A DNA stretch of 64,000 nucleotides from Micromonospora luteifusca (GTDB lineage Bacteria; Actinomycetota; Actinomycetes; Mycobacteriales; Micromonosporaceae): NCBI RefSeq assembly GCF_016907275.1, contig NZ_JAFBBP010000001.1, forward strand, positions 248,001-312,000, written 5' to 3'. Within the stretch, counting starts at the first letter, position 1. Each line of letters opens with the position of its first letter. A program made the position numbers and the translations under genes. Positions 8,848-17,820 of this stretch are shown here, piece after piece. The notes beneath the pieces were generated by a model, which saw only the letters and a program-made list of their open reading frames with translations, searched no databases and was not told where the DNA came from.

Positions 8848-8864
8848 GATACCCGTGAGGTATC
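8848..8864. promoter_or_regulatory. Candidate LysR-type operator
   Basis: GATACC-CGTGA-GGTATC is a perfect 6-bp-arm inverted repeat with the T-N11-A pattern of LysR recognition sites, placed between the divergent LysR and SDR genes, 66 bp from the first start and 56 bp from the other. Confidence 0.65.
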
Positions 8865-8919
8865 GACGCCCACTCAAACGGTGTTGGCGGCCCGCTGGGG
8901 CGCGGACAGGATCGGATGC

Positions 8920-9651
8920 ATGAGTCAAACGACAATCGCGCTGGTCACCGGCGCGAACAAGGGAATCGGGTACGAGATCGCAGCCGGCCTGGGCGCCCTC
9001 GGGTGGAGCGTCGGGGTCGGTGCCCGGAACGACGCGCGCCGAGAAGCCGCAGTGGAGAAGTTGCGCGCGGCCGGCGTCGACGCGTTCGGTGTGCCGCTGG
9101 ACGTGACCGACGACACGAGCGTGGCCGCCGCCGCCCGGCTGGTCGAGAAACGTGCCGGCGGCCTCGACGTACTCGTCAACAACGCCGGCGTCACCGGCGG
9201 TGTGCCGCAGGAGCCGACCACGGTCAACCTCGCGGCCGTACGGACGGCGGTGGAGACCAACGTGATCGGCGTCATCCGCGTCACCAACGCCATGCTGCCC
9301 CTGCTGCGCCGCTCGACGTCACCGCGGATCGTGAACATGTCCAGCGGCGTCGGCTCCCTCGCCCGGCAGAGCGGCTCCACCGACGAGTTGGCGACGGGCC
9401 CGCTTGCCGTCGCGTACGCGCCATCGAAGACGTTCCTCAACGCCGTCACCGTTCAGTACGCCAAGGAACTGCGCGACACGAACATCCTGATCAACGTCGC
9501 CTGCCCCGGCTTCGTCGCGACCGACCTCAACGGCTTTCGCGGCGTCCGTACCCCGGAACAGGGCGCGGCGATCGCGGTCCGACTCGCGACCCTGCCCGAC
9601 GACGGGCCCACCGGTGGGTTCTTCGAGGACGCCGGTGTGGTGCCCTGGTGA
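8920..9651 (+). CDS. Short-chain dehydrogenase/reductase (carbonyl-reductase-like)
   Basis: A 243-residue classical SDR. It has the NAD(P)-binding motif TGANKGIG (residues 10-17), the NNAG motif, the catalytic Ser in VNMSSGVGSL, and YAPSK as the catalytic Tyr/Lys pair. The TGANKGIGYE motif resembles the carbonyl-reductase subgroup (NADPH-preferring), so reduction of a ketone or aldehyde is likely. The start at 8920 (MSQTTIALVTG) puts the nucleotide motif at the normal distance from the N-terminus. The divergent LysR regulator probably controls it. The physiological substrate cannot be read from sequence. Confidence 0.9.
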   Translation: MSQTTIALVTGANKGIGYEIAAGLGALGWSVGVGARNDARREAAVEKLRAAGVDAFGVPLDVTDDTSVAAAARLVEKRAGGLDVLVNNAGVTGGVPQEPTTVNLAAVRTAVETNVIGVIRVTNAMLPLLRRSTSPRIVNMSSGVGSLARQSGSTDELATGPLAVAYAPSKTFLNAVTVQYAKELRDTNILINVACPGFVATDLNGFRGVRTPEQGAAIAVRLATLPDDGPTGGFFEDAGVVPW

Positions 9652-9689
9652 TCAACGGGTCGGTAGTCATCACGGTCGGCTTCGGTGAG

Positions 9690-9761
9690 GATCGTGCTGG
9701 ATCGTGGATGTAGTGGCCTCGAACGCACCGGACACCCCTTTAACCAGGATCGAGCACGATC
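9690..9761. repeat. Inverted repeat with 14-bp arms between SDR and XRE genes
   Basis: GATCGTGCTGGATC (9690-9703) and GATCGAGCACGATC (9748-9761) are inverted copies differing at one position, separated by 44 bp. The right arm lies 100 bp upstream of the regulator's GTG start. They could be paired operator sites or a weak stem; no family is recognised. Confidence 0.4.
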
Positions 9762-9860
9762 TTGCAACGTCCGTGGCCGCAAGGCGGAACACCTCGGCTG
9801 GGCTCGCCTGTTGCACTCGACGTGCCGTTTCACCTCCGGCACCCACTGAACGGAGACGCC

Positions 9861-10694
9861 GTGGACCGCGCCCAACTCGCCAGCTTCCTGCGCACCCGCC
9901 GTGCGGCGCTGCAACCGGAGGACGTCGGGTTGCCCCGGGGTCCGCGCCGGCGCACCGGGGGGCTGCGGCGCGAGGAAGTCGCCACGTTGAGCGGGATGTC
10001 CACCGACTACTACAGCCGGTTGGAGCAACAGCGGGGGCCGCGCCCCTCCGAGCAGATGGTCGCCGCCCTCGCCCGTGGCCTGCGGCTCTCCCTGGCCGAA
10101 CGGGACCATCTGTTCCAGCTCGCCGGCCACGCCATCCCGCACCGGGCGGTACGGGCCGATCACGTAAACCCGGGGATGATGCGGATCCTCGACCGGATGC
10201 ACGACACCCCGGCCCAGGTGGTCAACCACCTCGGCGAGACCCTGGCGCAGACCGCGCCGGCCGTTGCCCTGCTCGGCGACGAGACCCGGCACACCGGGTT
10301 GGCCCGCAGTGCACACCACCGCTGGTTCACCGACCCGGCGGCGCGGCGGCTGCACCCGGCGGAGGATCACCAGACGCGGAGCCGCCTGCTCGTGGCGAAC
10401 CTGCACGCCTCGTACACCCGTGACGGTCGAGGGTCGCGGGCGGCGGCGCTCGTCGACGATCTGCTGGCCAGGAGCCCGGAGTTCGCCCAGCTGTGGCGGG
10501 AGCACCCGGTGCCGGCCGGCTCCTGCCCGCCGAAGCGCTTCCTGCACCCCGAGGTCGGGGCGTTGGAGCTGCACTGTCAGATCCTGGTGGACCCCGACGA
10601 GTCCCAGACGCTGCTGGTCTTCACCGCCGTGCCCGGCTCGGAGAGCGACGAGAAACTGCGGCTGGTCTCCGTCATCGGTGGCCAGCTCGTCTGA
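9861..10694 (+). CDS. XRE-family regulator with MmyB-like ligand domain
   Basis: A 277-residue protein with an N-terminal HTH (residues about 5-75: FLRTRRAALQPEDVG, then RRTGGLRREEVATLSGMSTD and YYSRLEQQRGPRPS). This is the hallmark of a large actinobacterial XRE group. The C-terminal 180 residues match the MmyB-like transcription-regulator ligand-binding domain, which in characterised members is a PAS-like fold binding a fatty-acid-type ligand. GTG 9861 follows GGAGA at good spacing. The regulated gene is not evident; such regulators usually control an adjacent SDR or oxidoreductase, and the upstream SDR is the nearest candidate. Confidence 0.88.
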   Translation: MDRAQLASFLRTRRAALQPEDVGLPRGPRRRTGGLRREEVATLSGMSTDYYSRLEQQRGPRPSEQMVAALARGLRLSLAERDHLFQLAGHAIPHRAVRADHVNPGMMRILDRMHDTPAQVVNHLGETLAQTAPAVALLGDETRHTGLARSAHHRWFTDPAARRLHPAEDHQTRSRLLVANLHASYTRDGRGSRAAALVDDLLARSPEFAQLWREHPVPAGSCPPKRFLHPEVGALELHCQILVDPDESQTLLVFTAVPGSESDEKLRLVSVIGGQLV

Positions 10695-10782
10695 TCGCGC
10701 TCAGCCGCGCAGGCGGCATCGCCGGAATGCGTGCGTCAAGGGCGCGAGCATGCACCCGTGACCGCACGCGGCGCGGCGAAGA

Positions 10783-10796
10783 CATTGATATCGATG
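10783..10796. promoter_or_regulatory. Near-palindrome in the alginate-lyase promoter region
   Basis: CATTGATATCGATG is a 14-bp palindrome with one mismatched pair, followed by a CTGTAA...TTACAG inverted repeat (10804-10828) and then the lyase start at 10858. Both sit where repressor operators of secreted hydrolases usually lie. Confidence 0.35.
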
Positions 10797-10857
10797 CGTA
10801 CGCCTGTAACAATTAACACGCTTTACAGTTGGCTTCGCCGCTCGGAAGGACCCCGAC

Positions 10858-12471
10858 ATGGCGCGACGATTGGCCGGGCCCGCGCCCCGCCGCCCCCGCA
10901 TCCGTCTGACCGCCGCGCTCGCGGTGGCCGTGCTCGCCGTACCGGCAAGCCTGTTGGTTGGCGCCTCGCCCGCCACGGCGGCCGCGACGGGCGCCATCAC
11001 AGGGTACGGCGGCAAGTGCGTCGACGTGGCCGCCGCGAACCCGGCCAACGGCACACAGGTCCAGCTCTACTCGTGCAACGGCTCCGCCGCCCAACAGTGG
11101 ACGGTGGCCGACGACGGCACGATCAGATCGCTCGGCAAGTGCCTCGACATCGCCGCCGCCAGCACCGCCAACGGCGCACGGGTGCAGATCTACGACTGCA
11201 ACGGCACCGGCGCGCAGCAGTGGTCGCCCAGCGCCGGGCAACTGGTCAACCCGACCTCCGGCAAGTGCCTCGACGCGACCGGCCCCAGCTCCGCCGACGG
11301 CACCCCCCTGCAGATCTGGAGCTGCACCGGCACCACCAACCAGACCTGGACGTTGCCCACCGGCGGTGGCACGACGCCACCTCCGTCCGGCGGCTTCACA
11401 CACCCCGGCGTGCTGGTCAGCGGCGGGCAGCTCGACTTCGTCCGCGGCCGGGTGCAGGCCGGCGCGCAGCCGTGGGCGTCGGCCTACAACCAGATGATGA
11501 GCAGCCGGTACGCCGCACTGTCGCGCACCCCGGCGCCCCGCGCGGTCGTCGAGTGCGGCTCCTACTCCAACCCCAACAACGGATGTACGGACGAGCGGGA
11601 GGACGCAATCGCCGCGTACACCGACGCGCTCGCCTGGTACTACACCGGAGATGCCCGGTACGCGCAGAAGTCGATCCAGATCATGGACGCGTGGTCGGCC
11701 ACGATCACCGCGCACACCGGCAGCAACGCCCCGCTGCAGACCGGGTGGGCCGCCTCGGTCTGGCCCCGGGCGGCCGAGATCATCAAGTACACGTACACCA
11801 GCTGGCCCAACGCCAACCGCTTCGCCACCATGCTGCGCAACGTCTACCTGCCGATGGTGCGCAACGGCTCGAACAGCAACGGCAACTGGGAACTGACCAT
11901 GATGGAAGCGGCCGTCGGCATCGCCGTCTTCCTGGAGGACCGGACCGCCTACGACGCGGCAGTCACCCGCTTCCTCAACCGGACCCGCGCCTTCGTCTAC
12001 CTGCCCAGCGACGGCGCGCTGCCCTACACGGTGCCCGGCAGCGGTCTCGACACCAGCTCGGAGATCATCGGCTACTGGCAGGGCCAGTCCACCTTCGTCG
12101 CCGGCCTCGCCCAGGAGACCTGCCGCGACTTCGTCCACACCGGCTACGGGATCTCCGCCATCTCACACGTCGCGGAGACCTCCCGCATCCAGGGACGGGA
12201 CCTGTATCCCCAGGTCGGTGAGCGGCTGCGCCAGGCGCTCGGCTTCCACTCGCGTTACCAACTCGGCGAAGCGCCACCCTCCTGGCTCTGCGGCGGCAGC
12301 CTCACCCGGGGCCTCGGCCCGATCACCGAGGTCGGCTTCAACGCGATGAGCACCCGACTGGGCAACGTCATGACCAACACGCAGACCCTCACGCTGCAAC
12401 AGCGCCCCGCCGGAACCAACAACCTCTTCGTCGCCTGGGAGACGCTGACCCACGCCAACAACCCCAACTGA
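10858..12471 (+). CDS. Secreted ricin-lectin (CBM13) plus alginate-lyase-family protein
   Basis: A 537-residue secreted protein. A twin-Arg-rich basic start and hydrophobic stretch end at a probable cleavage after SPATAA (about residue 43). Residues 45-165 form a ricin-type beta-trefoil with three repeats (GGKCVDVAA.., LGKCLDIAA.., SGKCLDAT..) and QQW/QTW ends. A short TPPP linker follows. Residues 180-530 match the alginate lyase superfamily of (alpha/alpha) toroids, with motifs GNWELTMMEAAVGIAVF and QETCRDFVHTGYGISAI. Actinobacterial members may act on uronic-acid polymers other than alginate, so the substrate should be kept open. The lectin part probably anchors it to plant or fungal polysaccharide. 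It ends at a perfect hairpin. Confidence 0.85.
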   Translation: MARRLAGPAPRRPRIRLTAALAVAVLAVPASLLVGASPATAAATGAITGYGGKCVDVAAANPANGTQVQLYSCNGSAAQQWTVADDGTIRSLGKCLDIAAASTANGARVQIYDCNGTGAQQWSPSAGQLVNPTSGKCLDATGPSSADGTPLQIWSCTGTTNQTWTLPTGGGTTPPPSGGFTHPGVLVSGGQLDFVRGRVQAGAQPWASAYNQMMSSRYAALSRTPAPRAVVECGSYSNPNNGCTDEREDAIAAYTDALAWYYTGDARYAQKSIQIMDAWSATITAHTGSNAPLQTGWAASVWPRAAEIIKYTYTSWPNANRFATMLRNVYLPMVRNGSNSNGNWELTMMEAAVGIAVFLEDRTAYDAAVTRFLNRTRAFVYLPSDGALPYTVPGSGLDTSSEIIGYWQGQSTFVAGLAQETCRDFVHTGYGISAISHVAETSRIQGRDLYPQVGERLRQALGFHSRYQLGEAPPSWLCGGSLTRGLGPITEVGFNAMSTRLGNVMTNTQTLTLQQRPAGTNNLFVAWETLTHANNPN

Positions 12472-12478
12472 CCCTGCC

Positions 12479-12518
12479 ATCGCGGGTCGGCACCGAGACG
12501 CCGGCGCCGACCCGCGAT
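12479..12518. terminator. Bidirectional hairpin terminator
   Basis: ATCGCGGGTCGGC (12479-12491) pairs perfectly with GCCGACCCGCGAT (12506-12518), 7 bp after the lyase stop and 15 bp before the convergent FtsX permease stop. Confidence 0.75.
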
Positions 12519-12533
12519 CCAACGGAACGCCGC

Positions 12534-15068
12534 TCAGCCGTCGGCCCCCAGGGCCACCACCGGGCTGACCCGCGACGCCCGCCGCGCCGGCAGCACCCCG
12601 GCCAGCGCGGTCAGCACAACCAGCGCCACGAAGAGCCCGACCAGCGGCAGCACCGGCACCGTCAGCGGTGCGTTGATCCCGAGGGTCTGGACCGCCAACC
12701 AGGCGTACGGGATGCCGAGCAGCAGACCGACTGTCGCACCGATGACCCCGTACAGGCCGGACTCGACGGTCAACATGGTGCGCAGGCCGGTTCGGGACAG
12801 GCCGATCGCACGGAGCAACCCGGATTCGCGTACGCGCTCCACCACCGAGAGCGCGGTCGTGGAGCCCACGCCGACCACCGCGATCAGCACGGTCAGGCTG
12901 ACCAGACCGACCGCGATCCAGACCAGACTGCTCACCAACGTGTCGTTACGGTCGCGCTCGTCGGCAAGCACCACGAGGCCCACCCCCTCGCTGCCCCCGA
13001 GCGCCTGCCGCAGTGCCCGCACGCCGGCCGTGCGACCGTCCTCGCCGGAGCCGGCCGCGTCGGCCAGCAGACCGGTGTACGCGGTCGGCACGCCGAGCCG
13101 GTCCAGGTCAGCCGGATCGGTGAGGATGCCCGCGTGCAGCGGGCCTGAGTCGGGCAGGACCGCGGCCACGCGGATGTCGACGGTCTTCCCCGCCCGGGCG
13201 AGGGTGGCGGTGTCGCCGGCCCGCAGCCCGGCGTTGCGGGCGACCCAGCTGCCGAGCACGATGCGGCCCGGGCCACGGTCGGCCAGGCTGCCCTCGGCCA
13301 CGTCCAGGTCCTTGGTGCTCGGCATCGCCGCCAGATCCAGGTCGGTCGTCGAATACGCGGATTCGGCGTCGCCGAGCCGGTCGGTGCCGCGCAGCAGCGT
13401 GACGTCGCCGACCCGCCGGTACGGCACCACCCGGGCCAACGCCCCGCGCGCCTCCTCGGCCCGGGTCACGACAGCCGCCGGCAGGGGCTCACCGTTGGTG
13501 GTGACCTCGAAGTCCGTCGGTGCGGAGAGCGCCAGCTCGCGGCCGGTGAGGACCTGCAGCGACGCTCCCCCGATGACCACCCCGGCGATCAGGGTCACGC
13601 CGAGCGCCACCACGACGGAGACCGCGGCCGCCCGACGCGGCGCCCCGCCGATGCCGCCGACCGACATCCGCCCGAGCGGACCGAGCTGGCGCAGCGGCCA
13701 ACCCACCACGGCCAGCACCGGCCGCACCAGCAACGGCCCGAGCGCCACCAGCGCGAAGAACGCCAGGGTCCCGGACACGACCAGCAGGAGCAGTGGCGTC
13801 GTCGGGTCGTAGGACTCCTGCTCCGGTGTCGGCACCTGCTGCCACGTCCCGACGGCACCCAACACCGCGCCGACCGCCAGCAGCAGCCCGAACACGAGGC
13901 GCAACGCGCCGACGCCGCGCCGCCCGGAGGTGGTGCTCGCCGACCGCAGTGCCTCCAGCGGGGAGACCCGGGCGGCCGAGAGCGCCGGTGCCAGCACCGC
14001 CAGCACGGTGATCACGACGGCCCCGATCACCACCGCCACCGCCGCCGCGATTGGCAGACCCGGCGGCGAGACGTCCATGCCGGACGCGCGCAGGACCGCC
14101 GGCAGGGCGTACCCGAGGGCGAGGGCGCCGGCGACCCCGACGACGCCGGCGACCAGACCGGTCAGGGCTCCCTCGGCGGTCAACGCCCCCACCAGGGTTC
14201 CGCGACTCGCGCCGACCGCCCGCAGCAGCGCGAGCTGCCGCATCCGCTGGGCGAAGACGATGCGGAAGGTCGAGGTGACCACCAGCGCCGCCGCGGCGAC
14301 CGCGATGGCGACGAAGATGCCGACCAGGATGAAGAGCTTCCCGACCTGCTCCGCCGCCGCGTTGACCTCGGCGTCGCGTACCTCGGCGCCGGAACGGATC
14401 GGCTGCCCGGCGGTGACCACCGCGGTCACCCGTTGGTGGACGGTCTCCGCCGACTCGCCGGAGGCCACCCGCAGATCGATGCGCTCCACGGCGGCCAGGT
14501 GCGCCCAGGCGATCACGAGGCTGTCCGGGGCGTACGCGTCGTAGCCGGCATCGGCGTCCGGTTCGACCACACCGGTCACGGTGAGCGGGGCGGGCGCGGT
14601 CAGCTCGCCGCCCGTGCCGGTGGTCGTGGTGCCGACCGAGAGCCCGAGCCGCTCGGCGGTACGCGGGGTGATCGCGATCTCGCCGGGCTGGTCCGGGTAG
14701 CTGCCCTCGATCATCCGGACCGTCGCCAGCGGGCCGACGCCCGGATCGGCCTGCAGATTGAGATACCCCTCGCCGATGGACATCCCGACCGTCACCCGGC
14801 CCAACGCCTCGACCACACCGGGCACGGCGCGGACGTGCTGCAGGTCCGTCACGGTGGGTGGCGGCAGGTCGGGGTTGCCGACCACCAGGTCGGTGGCGGC
14901 CGGGGTGCCGCTCAGGTTGTCCCGCACGGTCCGCTCGGTGATCTGCTGCACCAGCACGGTGCCGAAGACGACGAACGACGCGACCAGGATCGCCAGGCCG
15001 GTCAGGAGCAGCCGGCCGGGCCGCCGGGCCGCGGCGCTGGTCTGGGTACGCAGCACGGTCGCCCTCAT
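12534..15068 (-). CDS. FtsX-like ABC transporter permease
   Basis: An 844-residue membrane protein with the MacB/FtsX layout duplicated. There is an N-terminal helix (about 20-42), a large extracytoplasmic domain (45-235) and a three-helix FtsX unit (about 245-370). A second helix group and a second extracytoplasmic domain (about 390-690) follow, then a final three-helix FtsX unit (about 700-840) ending PARRASRVSPVVALGADG. It overlaps the ATPase gene upstream by four bases (ATGA), so the two are translated together. Members export lipids, peptides or antibiotics, or act as mechanotransmission sensors. The divergent two-component system suggests antimicrobial-peptide or envelope-stress response. 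Substrate unknown. Confidence 0.92.
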   Translation of the reverse strand: MRATVLRTQTSAAARRPGRLLLTGLAILVASFVVFGTVLVQQITERTVRDNLSGTPAATDLVVGNPDLPPPTVTDLQHVRAVPGVVEALGRVTVGMSIGEGYLNLQADPGVGPLATVRMIEGSYPDQPGEIAITPRTAERLGLSVGTTTTGTGGELTAPAPLTVTGVVEPDADAGYDAYAPDSLVIAWAHLAAVERIDLRVASGESAETVHQRVTAVVTAGQPIRSGAEVRDAEVNAAAEQVGKLFILVGIFVAIAVAAAALVVTSTFRIVFAQRMRQLALLRAVGASRGTLVGALTAEGALTGLVAGVVGVAGALALGYALPAVLRASGMDVSPPGLPIAAAVAVVIGAVVITVLAVLAPALSAARVSPLEALRSASTTSGRRGVGALRLVFGLLLAVGAVLGAVGTWQQVPTPEQESYDPTTPLLLLVVSGTLAFFALVALGPLLVRPVLAVVGWPLRQLGPLGRMSVGGIGGAPRRAAAVSVVVALGVTLIAGVVIGGASLQVLTGRELALSAPTDFEVTTNGEPLPAAVVTRAEEARGALARVVPYRRVGDVTLLRGTDRLGDAESAYSTTDLDLAAMPSTKDLDVAEGSLADRGPGRIVLGSWVARNAGLRAGDTATLARAGKTVDIRVAAVLPDSGPLHAGILTDPADLDRLGVPTAYTGLLADAAGSGEDGRTAGVRALRQALGGSEGVGLVVLADERDRNDTLVSSLVWIAVGLVSLTVLIAVVGVGSTTALSVVERVRESGLLRAIGLSRTGLRTMLTVESGLYGVIGATVGLLLGIPYAWLAVQTLGINAPLTVPVLPLVGLFVALVVLTALAGVLPARRASRVSPVVALGADG

Positions 15069-15823
15069 GCGCGGGCCGCCAGATCACGAAGCGCGTCGGT
15101 GACCGACCCCTGGTCCGGCTTGTCGATCTCGCCGGCGACCCGTCCGTCGGCGAGCAGCACCACCCGGTCGGCGTACGCGGCGGCGATCGGGTCGTGGGTG
15201 ACCATGACGACGGTCTGGCCGAGGTCGCGTACCGAGTCGCGCAGGATGGTGAGCACCTCCGCGCCGGAGCGGGAGTCGAGGTTGCCGGTCGGCTCGTCGG
15301 CGAAGACCACCTCCGGTCGCGCCACCAGGGCTCGGGCCAGCGCGACCCGCTGCTGTTGGCCGCCGGACAGCTCGCTGGGCCGGTGGCCGAGGCGGTCACC
15401 GAGGCCGAGCACCCGCACCAGGTGGTCGAGGAGCTGCCGGTCCGGCTGCCGGCCGGCGAGATCCAACGGCAGGGTGATGTTCTGCGCGGCGGTGAGCTGC
15501 GGCAGCAGGTTGAAGGACTGGAAGACGAACCCGATCCGCTCCCGACGTACCCGGGTCAGCGTCCGGTCCGACTGGCCCGTCAGCTCGGTCCCGCCGAGCA
15601 GGACGCGGCCGGAGGTGGCCGTGTCGAGGCCGGCGAGGCAGTGCATCAGGGTCGACTTGCCGGACCCGGACGAACCCATGATCGCGGTGAACTCGGCCCG
15701 GCCGAAGCCGACCGAGACCCCGTCCAGGGCACGGACCGCGGTCTCGCCGCTGCCGTACACCTTCACCAGGTCGACCGCGGCGACCGCGGCGTGGCTGGTC
15801 TCCGGCGGGGCGTGGGTTGTCAT
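15065..15823 (-). CDS. ABC transporter ATP-binding protein (LolD/MacB type)
   Basis: A 252-residue ATPase with Walker A GSSGSGKST (about residue 50), Q-loop FVFQSFNLLPQL, signature LSGGQQQRVALARAL, Walker B VVFADEPTGNLD and H-loop MVTHD. The ERIGFVFQ and PTGNLD forms are characteristic of the LolD/MacB/FtsE-type ATPases that pair with FtsX-like permeases. It is the first gene of a two-gene operon with the permease. The 146-bp gap to the divergent histidine-kinase gene should contain both promoters. Confidence 0.95.
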   Translation of the reverse strand: MTTHAPPETSHAAVAAVDLVKVYGSGETAVRALDGVSVGFGRAEFTAIMGSSGSGKSTLMHCLAGLDTATSGRVLLGGTELTGQSDRTLTRVRRERIGFVFQSFNLLPQLTAAQNITLPLDLAGRQPDRQLLDHLVRVLGLGDRLGHRPSELSGGQQQRVALARALVARPEVVFADEPTGNLDSRSGAEVLTILRDSVRDLGQTVVMVTHDPIAAAYADRVVLLADGRVAGEIDKPDQGSVTDALRDLAARA

Positions 15824-15969
15824 TGTTCCTCCAGTGGCTGCGATGTGACCCGGGAAGCGTCGCCGTCACCGGCGGGTGCGCGCATCGGTCCGGGGCCGGG
15901 TATCGCCGGCGCGGGGTCTACCTTTCGGCCGACCTGCCAGCGCTGGGCGCCTGGCTACGCTGGGTCATC

Positions 15970-17169
15970 ATGAGCACGCTGGATCTTCGCCGTTGGTGGG
16001 TACGCCTGGCCCAGGCCGCCGGGCTGCTGGCCATCGGCCTACTCGCTCTGTTCGACCTGCGGTTCACCACGTCCGGGAGCATGAGCCCAGCCGATCTCCT
16101 GCTCCTGCTGGTGCGGATGGGGCTGGCGGTGGCGACGGTGCCGCTCTGGCTGCCGGTGCACCGGCTGGGTTCCCGCCTGCTGCCGTTGGCCGCGCTGGCG
16201 CTCGCCGCCGCCTCGCTGGCCCTCACCTCGGCGGGCGTGTTCATCGCCAACGGCAGCAACCTGTTCGGCAGCAGTTGGGGGCTCGCCGAGTCGGCCGGGC
16301 TGCTGGGGGTGGTCTTCGTGGTCACCCGCTGGGGCGCTGCCCGCCTCGCCCCGTGGGCGGCGATGGCCGCCGGGCTCGCCGTCAGCGCCCTCCCGCTGCG
16401 CGCCGGCACCGACAACGTGCTCGTGATCTTCGGGCTGATCCAGGCGCTCGCCGCGGCCGGCGCCGCCGGAGTGGGGCTCTACCTACGGATCATCGCCGCC
16501 GGCCGGGAGCGGGCGATCGCGCTGGTCCGGGCCGAGCAGCGTGCCGAGTTCGCCCGTGACCTGCACGATTTCATCGCCCACCACGTCACCGGGATCGTGG
16601 TGCAGGCGCAGGGTGCCCGGTTCGTCGCCGAGCAGGATCCGCGTCGGGTGATCGTCGCCCTGGAGCAGATCGAGCGGGCCGGCGCCGAGACGATGGCCTC
16701 GATGCGGCGGATGGTCGGGATCCTGCGGAACCCGAACACGCCACCGGACGCGCCGCTGGCCCCACTGGCCGGGGTGACCGAGTTGGAGCCGCTGTTGACG
16801 GGGTTCAACGGCACGGCGAGCGCGCCGGCACGACTGCACATCGACGGCGACCTGGACGATCTGCCGGTGGAGGTCTCGACCTCGGCGTACCGGGTGGTGA
16901 TGGAAGGGCTGACCAACACCCGCCAGCACGCGCCGGGCGCCCGGTCAGTGGACGTGGCCGTGCGACGTACCCCGGACTGGTTGCTGGTCCGGGTGGCCGA
17001 CGACGGCGCGGCCGGGCGCACCGCGCCGGCCCGGGGGCACGGCTTCGGCCTGATCGGCCTCACCGAGCGGGTACGCGCCCTCGGTGGCACGATCACCGCC
17101 GGTCCCGGCATCGCCGGCGGCTGGGTGCTCGATGTGGCGTTCCCGCTGCGCACGGCGGTGGGACGATGA
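15970..17169 (+). CDS. NarL-type sensor histidine kinase
   Basis: A 399-residue protein. Five to six N-terminal hydrophobic helices (residues about 12-170) contain almost no extracytoplasmic sequence, so it probably senses within or at the membrane. The HisKA_3 dimerisation region carries the phospho-accepting His in ARDLHDFIAHHVTGIV (near residue 199), and an HATPase domain (about 290-395) shows RVADDGAAG and GHGFGLIGLTERV. The start at 15970 is chosen over a longer frame because the upstream part crosses the divergent promoter region. It overlaps the response regulator by four bases. By position it likely controls the divergent FtsX-type ABC exporter. Confidence 0.93.
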   Translation: MSTLDLRRWWVRLAQAAGLLAIGLLALFDLRFTTSGSMSPADLLLLLVRMGLAVATVPLWLPVHRLGSRLLPLAALALAAASLALTSAGVFIANGSNLFGSSWGLAESAGLLGVVFVVTRWGAARLAPWAAMAAGLAVSALPLRAGTDNVLVIFGLIQALAAAGAAGVGLYLRIIAAGRERAIALVRAEQRAEFARDLHDFIAHHVTGIVVQAQGARFVAEQDPRRVIVALEQIERAGAETMASMRRMVGILRNPNTPPDAPLAPLAGVTELEPLLTGFNGTASAPARLHIDGDLDDLPVEVSTSAYRVVMEGLTNTRQHAPGARSVDVAVRRTPDWLLVRVADDGAAGRTAPARGHGFGLIGLTERVRALGGTITAGPGIAGGWVLDVAFPLRTAVGR

Positions 17170-17804
17170 TCCGGGTGTTGATCGCCGACGACCAGGCGAT
17201 GGTCCGGACCGGCTTCGGCATGATCATTGGTGCACAGTCGGACATGGAGGTGGTCGGCGAGGCCGCCGACGGGGTGGTCGCCGTCGAGTTGGCCCGGCGA
17301 CTACGCCCGGACGTGGTGCTGCTGGACATCCGGATGCCGCGCCTCGACGGCCTCGAAGCACTGCGGCTGCTCGCCGGGCCGGGCGTCACCGACCCGATCC
17401 GGGTAGTCGTGGTGACGACCTTCGACCTCGACGAGTACGTGCACACCGCGCTCTCCAACGGCGCCTGCGGTTTCCTGCTCAAGGACTCCGGGCCGGCCCT
17501 GCTGGTGGAGGCGGTCCGCGCGGCCGTGTCCGGTGACGCGCTGATCAGCCCTTCCATCACCGTACGGCTGTTGGAGCACCTCAGCTCCCCCGCCCCGGCG
17601 CGCGGCGACACCGGGCTGTCACCACGGGAACTCGACGTCGTGAAGCTCGTCGCCCGGGGCCTGACCAACGCCGAGATCGCCGCCCAACTCTTCATCGCCG
17701 TCGGCACCGTCAAGACCCACCTGGCGAGCGTGCAGATGAAGCTCAAGGCCCGCAACCGGGTCGAGATCGCCGCGTGGGCCTGGGAACGCCGCCTCGTCGG
17801 CTGA
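17166..17804 (+). CDS. LuxR/NarL-family response regulator
   Basis: A 212-residue response regulator. The receiver domain (1-120) has acidic pair IADDQ, the phosphorylated Asp in VVLLDIRMP and Lys in FLLKDSGP. A C-terminal GerE/LuxR HTH (about 148-208) reads LSPRELDVVKLVARGLTNAE and then GTVKTHLASV. Its ATG overlaps the kinase stop codon, so the pair is stoichiometrically translated. It is the cognate partner of the upstream kinase and the likely regulator of the divergent ABC genes. Confidence 0.95.
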   Translation: MIRVLIADDQAMVRTGFGMIIGAQSDMEVVGEAADGVVAVELARRLRPDVVLLDIRMPRLDGLEALRLLAGPGVTDPIRVVVVTTFDLDEYVHTALSNGACGFLLKDSGPALLVEAVRAAVSGDALISPSITVRLLEHLSSPAPARGDTGLSPRELDVVKLVARGLTNAEIAAQLFIAVGTVKTHLASVQMKLKARNRVEIAAWAWERRLVG

Positions 17805-17820
17805 CGGGACACCGACCTGG

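Noticed and set aside
10731..12221. A 496-codon frame overlapping the lectin-lyase gene
   Set aside because: It is Arg/Gln/His-rich without any domain, whereas the 10858 frame has signal peptide, beta-trefoil and lyase motifs.
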